47,341 bases of DNA, taken from contig JAFAMV010000203.1 in NCBI GenBank assembly GCA_019233055.1, positions 1-47,341 of the forward strand. The letters run 5' to 3'. Shown here piece by piece: positions 41,706 through 47,341 of the stretch. How positions within the stretch are numbered: position 1 is the stretch's first letter; every line of letters begins with the position of its first letter. The translations under genes and the position numbers were made by a program. The notes under the pieces were generated by a model. That model had not been told where the DNA came from, searched no databases, and worked only from the letters and a program-made list of their open reading frames with translations. Origin of the DNA: Curvibacter sp. (lineage in GTDB: Bacteria > Pseudomonadota > Gammaproteobacteria > Burkholderiales > Burkholderiaceae_C).

Positions 41706-42254
41706 ATGATGATGACGCCCTGCCTGCGCCTGGCCCCGATGGCTTTCGTGCTGTTGCTGGCCGCCTGCGCTTCGGGTTCTCCCGGCGCCACCACCCAGAC
41801 CCCGCCGGCGGCCCAGGCCGTCGCGACGCTGTCGCCGGCATCCGGCGGCAGCCTGCGCGGCCTGGTGACCTTCACCGATCGCGCGGGGCATGTCGAGGTG
41901 CATGTGGTGGCCACCGGCCTGCCGCCGGGTTCTGCGCACGGACTCCATGTCCACGAGACCGGCAACTGCGCCAGCGCCGACTTCGGCAGTGCCGGCGGCC
42001 ATTTCAATCCCGACCACCTGCACCACGGCCCTCAGGGGGGCGAGCACCATGCCGGCGACCTGCCGATGGTGTCGGCCGATGCGCAAGGCCGGGTCGACGC
42101 CCGTTTCGCGATCGAGGGGGCCGCCCTGTCGGGCAGCCGTGGCTTTGTGGGCCATTCGGTGATCGTCCACGAGGGCGCGGACGACTACACGACCCAGCCG
42201 ACCGGCAACTCGGGCGGGCGCATCGCCTGCGGGGTCATCGCGGCGCTCGATTGA
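41706..42254 (+). CDS. sodC: Cu,Zn superoxide dismutase, lipoprotein
   Basis: A 182-residue protein with a lipobox (LLLAAC, C21), so it should be membrane-tethered in the periplasm. The metal-binding motifs are GLHVHETGNC, HFNP and HHGPQGGEHHAGDLP, with a late GHSVIVHE. Cys in GNC and RIACGV form the conserved disulfide. It converts superoxide to hydrogen peroxide and oxygen. The ATG at 41706 is chosen because AGGAG (41693-41697) lies eight bases upstream; ATG 41700 is only two bases from it. It is monocistronic or alone in its transcript. Confidence 0.95.
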   Translation: MMMTPCLRLAPMAFVLLLAACASGSPGATTQTPPAAQAVATLSPASGGSLRGLVTFTDRAGHVEVHVVATGLPPGSAHGLHVHETGNCASADFGSAGGHFNPDHLHHGPQGGEHHAGDLPMVSADAQGRVDARFAIEGAALSGSRGFVGHSVIVHEGADDYTTQPTGNSGGRIACGVIAALD

Positions 42255-42308
42255 GCCCGCCTCGGCGCCGCTGCCCAAAGGCCGTGGTGGGCCGAGACAT
42301 CGCCTGAG

Positions 42309-42338
42309 CCGGTGGCCGTGCCGGCAGCCGGACTTTTT
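42309..42338 (+). terminator. Possible terminator after sodC
   Basis: A GC-rich stem region with repeated CCGG/GGC/GCC runs is followed by TTTTT at 42334-42338, 80 bases after the sodC stop. Base pairing is possible but short or asymmetric. Confidence 0.3.
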
Positions 42339-42432
42339 CGATGGCGCGGGCCGTTTCCAGTCCTGCCGGCCCCGCCGTCCGAGCGAAAATCAACACCGAT
42401 TCGCGACAATCTGCGCTCTGCCTGAAATCTCC

Positions 42433-43698
42433 ATGCCTACCAAGACTTTCTCCCTTCTCCCTGTCGTCGTCGCCATCGCTGCGGGCGCCCTGCTCTCCAC
42501 CCCGCCGGCCTTTGCGGCCGCACATCACGCGGCCAAGGCCGCCAAGCCCGCCACCGTCGCCAAGGCCGCGCCCCGCAAGAAGGCCGCCGAGGACCTGACG
42601 CAGGGACTGGCGGCCGACAGCGCCCTGGCGGCCAACCCGCCGGCCCTGCCCGCCAAGGCCTGGCTGCTGATGGACTTCGACTCCGGCGAGGTGCTGGCCT
42701 CGGCCAATGCCGACGAGCCCCTGCCGCCGGCCTCGCTGACCAAGATGATGACCAGCTACCTGGTCGAGCAGGCGCTGCGCTCGGGCAAGCTCAAGCAGAC
42801 CGATCTGGTCTCGGTCAGCCAGAACGCCTGGTGCCGCGGCTCGAGCACCGAGTCGTGCATGTACCTGCCGCTGAACAGCCAGGCCACGGTGATCGACATC
42901 CTGCGCGGCATCATCATCCAGTCGGGCAATGACGCCTCCAAGGCGATCGCCGAGCACATGGCCGGCTCCGAAGAGGGCTTCGCCAAGCTGATGAACGCCG
43001 AGGCCCAGCGCCTGGGCATGGCCCACACCCATTTCATGAACCCGACGGGTCTGCCCGACCCCGATCACAAGTCGTCGGCGCGCGACCTGGCGGTGCTGGC
43101 CCGCGCCATCATCCGTGACAGCGCCGACTACTACCCGATCTACGCCGAGCGCGAGTTCAAGTACAACGGCATCAAGCAGGGCAACCGCAATGCGCTGCTC
43201 TACACCGACCCCTCCGTCGACGGCCTGAAGACCGGCCACACCGAAGAGGCCGGCTACTGCCTGGTCACCTCGTCCAAGCGCAACGGCATGCGCCTGATCA
43301 CCGCCATCCTCAACACCCACAGCGCCCAGGCGCGCGCCGACGAGACGCGGGCCCTGCTCGGCTGGGGCTTCAGCAACTTCGAGAAGGCCACCCCGATCCA
43401 GGCGGATGCGGTGGTCGGCAAGGCCAAGGTCGCCTTCGGCAAGGCCGACACGGTCGATGCAGGCCTGGGCGCCCCGTGGACGCTGACCGTGCCGCGCGGC
43501 CAGCAGGTTCAGACCTCGGTGGAGCTGAAGTCCGACCTCGAGGCGCCGGTGGCCAAGGGCAGCGTGATCGGCAAGGTGGTCGCCACCTCGAACGGCAAGC
43601 CGGTGGGCGAGGCCCAACTGGTCGCCCAGGCCGATGTCGAACGCGCCGGCCTGCTGCTGCGTGCGTGGCAGCACCTGGCCCGCATGTTCGGCAAGTGA
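42433..43698 (+). CDS. dacC: D-alanyl-D-alanine carboxypeptidase (PBP5/6 type)
   Basis: A 421-residue penicillin-binding protein. A signal peptide (about 1-29) is followed by an Ala/Lys-rich linker. The active-site motifs are S101-L-T-K104, S164-G-N166 and K266-T-G268. A C-terminal beta-domain and a hydrophobic, Arg/Lys-bearing end (RAWQHLARMFGK), a probable amphipathic membrane anchor, complete the PBP5-type layout. It trims the terminal D-Ala of peptidoglycan stem peptides in the periplasm. The gene symbol is a family-level guess among dacA/dacC. No downstream partner (such as a lipB or D-amino-acid aminotransferase gene) is present. Confidence 0.93.
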   Translation: MPTKTFSLLPVVVAIAAGALLSTPPAFAAAHHAAKAAKPATVAKAAPRKKAAEDLTQGLAADSALAANPPALPAKAWLLMDFDSGEVLASANADEPLPPASLTKMMTSYLVEQALRSGKLKQTDLVSVSQNAWCRGSSTESCMYLPLNSQATVIDILRGIIIQSGNDASKAIAEHMAGSEEGFAKLMNAEAQRLGMAHTHFMNPTGLPDPDHKSSARDLAVLARAIIRDSADYYPIYAEREFKYNGIKQGNRNALLYTDPSVDGLKTGHTEEAGYCLVTSSKRNGMRLITAILNTHSAQARADETRALLGWGFSNFEKATPIQADAVVGKAKVAFGKADTVDAGLGAPWTLTVPRGQQVQTSVELKSDLEAPVAKGSVIGKVVATSNGKPVGEAQLVAQADVERAGLLLRAWQHLARMFGK

Positions 43699-43699
43699 T

Positions 43700-43718
43700 C
43701 TGCGCCCGGCCGGCGCAG
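43700..43718. terminator. Hairpin between convergent dac and GFA genes
   Basis: CTGCGCC and GGCGCAG form a perfect seven-base stem with a five-base loop directly after the dac stop, in the convergent gap to the GFA-family gene. No T-run. Possible transcript-end hairpin. Confidence 0.4.
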
Positions 43719-43740
43719 GGCTGTCCGTGGCGGGCGAGGC

Positions 43741-44160
43741 TTACTTCGGTGCCACCGCTGGCGGCGGCCCGCTGAAGCCCTCGAGCGACGCATCCAGGCT
43801 GGCCCAGCGCGGGGCGCTGGCGGTCCAGATGTTGGCCGAAGGCCGGACCGAAGAGGGCTCGTCCAGGGTGCCGATGCGCACCACCGTCAGCCCCGGGCGC
43901 CCGGTCGAATCAGAGAACAGCTGGGTGCCGCAGCGGGGGCAGAAGCGGCGGACGACCGTGTTGCCGCTGTCGGCCGCCTTCTCGAAGCGTCCGGGGGTGC
44001 CGGTGACCTCGATGGCTTCGCTCGGGAAGAGCACATTGGCCGTGCCGTTCGAGGCGATGCGCTGGCAGTCGCGGCACCAGCAGATGCGGGAAGGGCCGGC
44101 TTCGGAGGCGATCCGGAAGCGGATCTGGCCGCACAGGCAGCCGCCGAGGTAGGGGGTCAT
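43741..44160 (-). CDS. GFA-family (glutathione-dependent formaldehyde-activating-like) zinc protein
   Basis: A 139-residue protein with the zinc-binding Cys pattern of the GFA/CENP-V family: GGCLCGQIRF, ICWCRDCQR and FCPRCGTQLF. Members include glutathione S-hydroxymethyl lyase, but most small bacterial ones are of unknown function. It starts at ATG 44160. The gene is convergent with dac, and a short gap with no clear operon partner lies upstream. Confidence 0.9.
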   Translation of the reverse strand: MTPYLGGCLCGQIRFRIASEAGPSRICWCRDCQRIASNGTANVLFPSEAIEVTGTPGRFEKAADSGNTVVRRFCPRCGTQLFSDSTGRPGLTVVRIGTLDEPSSVRPSANIWTASAPRWASLDASLEGFSGPPPAVAPK

Positions 44161-44420
44161 GGGGGGTGTCCTTGGGGTTCTTTTGTGGAGGGCCTGCGGC
44201 GGACTCTTCGGCCCGACCGCAGGCCAGGACTTTCGCACAAACCGGGCCCGCATGGCGCCCCGGCCCATGCCGCGGCGGCGAGGGGCCTTGCAGCGACCCA
44301 GGTTTGCCGGAGCTTTGCATGGCGGCGATCCCTGGCCGTCAACGTGTACGCCCCCGGGGCCGTTGCTTGCAGGCGATGCCTGCAGGCGCGCGCATTCCGA
44401 AACGATCCCGGAGCACCGAC

Positions 44421-45680
44421 ATGAGAGGCTGGCTTTTTCTCGTCCCCTTGCTGATCCTGGCGCGCAGCGTCGCTGCCGCACCCGACGAGGCCCTGCTGGG
44501 CAGGGACGACGGCTACCCGGTCGCGCCCCGGAAGGCCCAGATGAACGAGCCGCGCTACATCGTGGGGTCCTTCAGTGCCTTCGACAGCTTCGGCCCGCAC
44601 TGCCTGCTGGCGCCGGCGGCAGACTCGGTGCCGCTGCCCCCGGCGGCGCCCCGCCCCGCACTGAGCTACCGCTATGAGGGCGCCACCTACGGCCTCGACG
44701 ACTACCTGCAGCACCAGCGGGTGACGGCGCTGCTGGTGCTCAAGGACGGTCGGCTCGAAGCCGAGCGCTACGGCTACGGGCGCAGCCGCGAGATGCGCAT
44801 GCTGTCGAATTCGATGGCCAAGACCCTGCTGGCCCTGGCCATCGGCGAGGCACTGCAGGACGGTGCCATCCATTCCCTTGACGACACGGCCGACCAGTAT
44901 GTGCCCGCCCTGGCCGGGACGCTGTACGGCCAGACCCGGATCGTGAACCTGATGCGCATGGCCTCGGGCGCGCGTTTTGTCGAGGACTACGGTCCGAACG
45001 ACGACCGGGCGGCATTCAACCGGGTGGCCCGGCGCAAGGGCCTGGTGGCGGCGGCGCGGGGGGTGACCGAGCGTGAATATGCCCAGGGCGAGCACTTCAG
45101 CTATGCGACCGCGCAGTCCGAGATCCTCGGCCTGGTGCTGCGCGCAGCGACGCGACGCGACGCCTGCAGCTACATCGACGAGAAGCTCTGGCAGCCGATG
45201 GGGGCGGAATCGGCGGCCAGCTACCTGCTGAACCCCGGCGACGGCGTCGAGCTGCTCGGCGGCGGTTTCAGCGCCACGGCCCGCGACTATGCGCGGCTCG
45301 GCCAGATGCTGGCCGACGACGGCCGGGTGCGTGGGCGCCAGGTCGTGCCGCGCCCCTACCTGCTCGACATGACCGATCCGGCCCGCCAGCCCGCCGCGTT
45401 CCGGCCCGGCACCATGGATTCGCATGGCAGCCACTACCTGGGTTATGGCTACCAGGTCTGGCTGCTGCCGGGGGACCACCGCAGTTTCGTGTTGCTGGGC
45501 ATCTACGGCCAGGCGATCTTTGTCGATCCGGTGCTGCGCCTGGTGATGGTGCACCTCGCGGTCGCTGCGGACGCCCGTGGCGATGCGAGCGGCGCGCACC
45601 TGGGGCGCGAGCGCGATGCCCTGTGGCGCGGCCTTGTCGCGCAGTTTGCGACGTCGCCGGCGCAGCCGCAGACGCACTGA
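44421..45680 (+). CDS. Exported serine hydrolase (beta-lactamase-fold)
   Basis: A 419-residue protein with a signal peptide (about 1-20). The SxxK motif is S131-M-A-K134. A SYATAQSEI segment stands where the YxN motif of the fold is expected, and GSHYLGYGY may correspond to the third motif. Blocks such as DDTADQYVPALAG and INLMRMASGARF (here IVNLMRMASG) are typical of EstB/6-aminohexanoate hydrolase-like proteins. It resembles the other serine hydrolase at 40373 in fold but not closely in sequence. Probable periplasmic esterase, amidase or peptidase; the substrate is unknown. The ATG at 44421 begins the signal peptide. Confidence 0.85.
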   Translation: MRGWLFLVPLLILARSVAAAPDEALLGRDDGYPVAPRKAQMNEPRYIVGSFSAFDSFGPHCLLAPAADSVPLPPAAPRPALSYRYEGATYGLDDYLQHQRVTALLVLKDGRLEAERYGYGRSREMRMLSNSMAKTLLALAIGEALQDGAIHSLDDTADQYVPALAGTLYGQTRIVNLMRMASGARFVEDYGPNDDRAAFNRVARRKGLVAAARGVTEREYAQGEHFSYATAQSEILGLVLRAATRRDACSYIDEKLWQPMGAESAASYLLNPGDGVELLGGGFSATARDYARLGQMLADDGRVRGRQVVPRPYLLDMTDPARQPAAFRPGTMDSHGSHYLGYGYQVWLLPGDHRSFVLLGIYGQAIFVDPVLRLVMVHLAVAADARGDASGAHLGRERDALWRGLVAQFATSPAQPQTH

Positions 45681-45756
45681 CAAGATCCCTGCCCAGCGGC
45701 CTGGCGCGGAATCGGGCGCGACCGTGGGCCGTGAACAGTGAACAGTGAATAGGCCT

Positions 45757-46650
45757 TCAGGCCCGCCAGCTCATCCAGAGCGCCGCGCCCACCACCAGGG
45801 CGCCGCCCAGCCATTGGACCGGCGACATCGATTCACCCAGGCAGAGCACGCCGAACAGGGCGCCGAACACCGGCTCGCTGCCCATCAGCAGCGCCACGCG
45901 GCTGGGCTCGCTGTGCCTGAGCGCCCAGTTCTGCACGAAGAAGGCGAACACCGTGCAGCCCAGCACCAGGTAGGCGCAGGCGCCCCAGAAGGCGCCCGCC
46001 GTCGGCAGGGGGGGCAAGGTCTGCGGGCCGGCCAGCGCGAAGGCCAGGCTGCCGAGGCCGATCACGGTCGACTGCACCGCCGTCAGCGCCAGTGCCGGGA
46101 TCTGCCGCCCCCGGGTCAGGCGTGCGGTCTGGCACACCGTGATGGCGCGCAACAGGGCCGCCGCCAGCATCAGCCCCTCACCCAGGCCCCAGCCCCGGCC
46201 GTGCGACCAGGCACCGGTCAGCAGCACCGCGCCGGCCACGGACAGGGCGACAAAGCCCAGCAGCGCCCTGCGGGGGCGGCGCTGGAGCAGGGCCCATTCG
46301 ACCAGGGGCGTCCACACCACGCACAGGCTGATCAGGAAGGCGGCAAGGCTGGCGTCGGTGTGGGCCACGCCATAGGTCTCGCACAGAAAGATGGCCAGCA
46401 TCCAGGCGCCCAGCGGCAGTCCCGCCGCCCAGGCCTGGCGCCGCGCCGGCGCGTGCAGACGCCAGAGCACCGGCCCGAGCAGGGCTGCGGTGAGCAGGAA
46501 GCGCACCGCCAGAAAGCCCAGCACCGGGTAGTAGCCCAGGGCATTCTTGGCCACGCCGTAGCTGGTGCCCCAGACCAAGGCCACCAGCAGCAGGGCGGCA
46601 TCGGCAAGGCGCACGAGCGAGCGGGAAGGGGCGATGACAGCGACAGACAT
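45757..46650 (-). CDS. EamA/DMT-family transporter
   Basis: A 297-residue inner-membrane protein with ten predicted helices in two EamA repeats. Landmarks are the early LLLVALVWGTSYGVAKNAL and late GSEPVFGALFGVLCLGE, both typical of the drug/metabolite transporter family. The substrate is unknown (amino acids, nucleosides and metabolites are possible). It is divergent from a LysR gene with a 96-base gap, so that regulator probably controls it. Confidence 0.92.
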   Translation of the reverse strand: MSVAVIAPSRSLVRLADAALLLVALVWGTSYGVAKNALGYYPVLGFLAVRFLLTAALLGPVLWRLHAPARRQAWAAGLPLGAWMLAIFLCETYGVAHTDASLAAFLISLCVVWTPLVEWALLQRRPRRALLGFVALSVAGAVLLTGAWSHGRGWGLGEGLMLAAALLRAITVCQTARLTRGRQIPALALTAVQSTVIGLGSLAFALAGPQTLPPLPTAGAFWGACAYLVLGCTVFAFFVQNWALRHSEPSRVALLMGSEPVFGALFGVLCLGESMSPVQWLGGALVVGAALWMSWRA

Positions 46651-46746
46651 GGGCGAGACCTCTAGCTATGCAGGGGCGCCCATTGTTGATTGCTGCACAT
46701 TTGGTGACAATCTGGCGTTCGAGCACAGAACCTGTGCCTACAGCGC

Positions 46747-47341
46747 ATGAATATTCCCCTCGACAACCTGTCCGACATGGCCGTCTTCACCCGGGTGGTG
46801 GAGCTCGGCCATTTCTCGGCGGTGGCCCGGGAAATGCACCAGACGCCGTCGGCGGTCAGCCGCCAGATCGGCCGTCTGGAGCGCCTGCTGGGCATGCGCC
46901 TGTTCGAGCGCAGCACCCGCAAGCTGCGCCTGACCGAAGCCGGTGCGGCGGTGTATGAGCAATGCCGCTCGCTGGTCAGCGCCGCGCGCGAGGTGGTGGC
47001 CCTGCGCGATTCGCAGCAGGCCGTGCCGCACGGCCTGCTGCGGGTGAGTTGTCCCAAGGCCGTGGCGCGCCAGATCCTGCATCCGCTGATGCCGGCCTTC
47101 CTGGCCCGGTATCCGGAGGTGGATGTGCAGCTGATCGTCACGGACCGCCAGGTCGATCTGTTCGAGGAAGCCGTCGATCTCGCCGTGTGCATCACCGAGG
47201 CACCGCCAGCCGGTCTGTCGGGGCGGCCACTGATGGCGGTCGGGCATGGGGTCTTCGCCACGCCGCGCTACCTCGCCGACAAGGGGGCGCCCGCCCACCC
47301 CGACGAGCTGGCCCGGCACAGCTGCATCTACCTCGGCGAAA
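46747..47341 (+). CDS. LysR-family transcriptional regulator (3' truncated)
   Basis: The first 198 residues of a LysR protein are in the window; the frame is open at base 47341. The HTH (about 1-65) contains VFTRVVELGHFSAVAREMHQTPSAVSRQIGRLE, and the start of the effector domain follows (LRVSCPKAVARQILHPLMPAFLARYPEVDVQL). It is divergent from the EamA transporter gene at 46650, its probable target. Confidence 0.92.
   Translation, partial: MNIPLDNLSDMAVFTRVVELGHFSAVAREMHQTPSAVSRQIGRLERLLGMRLFERSTRKLRLTEAGAAVYEQCRSLVSAAREVVALRDSQQAVPHGLLRVSCPKAVARQILHPLMPAFLARYPEVDVQLIVTDRQVDLFEEAVDLAVCITEAPPAGLSGRPLMAVGHGVFATPRYLADKGAPAHPDELARHSCIYLGE

Noticed and set aside
45729..45748. Short GTGAACA tandem repeat between the serine hydrolase and EamA genes
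   Set aside because: Just over two imperfect units, with no associated feature.

Overview
The window is about 47 kb of GC-rich, densely packed DNA from what looks like a denitrifying betaproteobacterium of the Burkholderiales. I infer this from the gene families, the pairing of a NorR/sigma-54 regulator with a cytochrome c-type nitric oxide reductase, and the many LysR, AraC, TetR and MerR regulators set divergently to small catabolic operons. Exact taxonomy cannot be fixed from the sequence. No rRNA, tRNA, CRISPR array, phage or transposase gene was seen. Most long antisense ORFs are by-products of the high-GC codon bias.

Positions 1-9359 form a denitrification island. It opens with the 3' part of a copper nitrite reductase that carries a C-terminal cytochrome c domain. 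A NirV-like formylglycine-enzyme-fold protein, an SCO copper chaperone and a small Cys-rich DUF3079 protein follow. NorR is convergent with these and divergent from norCBEFQD. The norR-norC gap holds a complete NO-responsive enhancer: three GGT-N7-ACC NorR sites, an IHF consensus and a -24/-12 sigma-54 promoter. Together these genes reduce nitrite to NO and NO to N2O, with their maturation factors and NO sensor.

Positions 9707-15024 hold an unusual three-gene signalling cluster. A cytoplasmic REC-HisKA-HATPase-REC hybrid kinase is followed by a membrane-anchored NrtA/TauA-like solute-binding protein without any transporter genes, then by a membrane hybrid kinase (HAMP-GAF-HisKA-HATPase-REC). 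This is the best candidate here for an uncharacterised system.

Positions 15094-31832 are a mosaic of small modules. They include a zinc alcohol dehydrogenase and an SDR opposite a LysR regulator, an OLD-like ATPase, a YheO/DauR-type regulator with a hydroxyaspartate ammonia-lyase-like PLP enzyme, and a Tat-type carotenoid oxygenase. A MerR regulator lies divergent to an old-yellow-enzyme-like oxidoreductase across a 19-bp-spacer promoter. An arsR-arsC-aquaglyceroporin operon, a TetR/DUF6130 pair with twin palindromic operators, two unrecognised proteins and a membrane diguanylate cyclase with a terminator in its leader complete the stretch.

Positions 32097-47341 carry further short operons. 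These are an acetoacetate decarboxylase-like enzyme with an AraC regulator, an FrsA-like hydrolase, a cupin, an AraC/LysE pair, a YdeI-like protein, and a tautomerase/dienelactone hydrolase pair opposite a GlxA-type regulator. Then come two beta-lactamase-fold serine hydrolases, a lipoprotein Cu,Zn superoxide dismutase, a penicillin-binding D,D-carboxypeptidase, a GFA-family protein, an EamA transporter and a LysR gene cut by the window end. A 29-bp perfect repeat occurs at 30395 and 41647.
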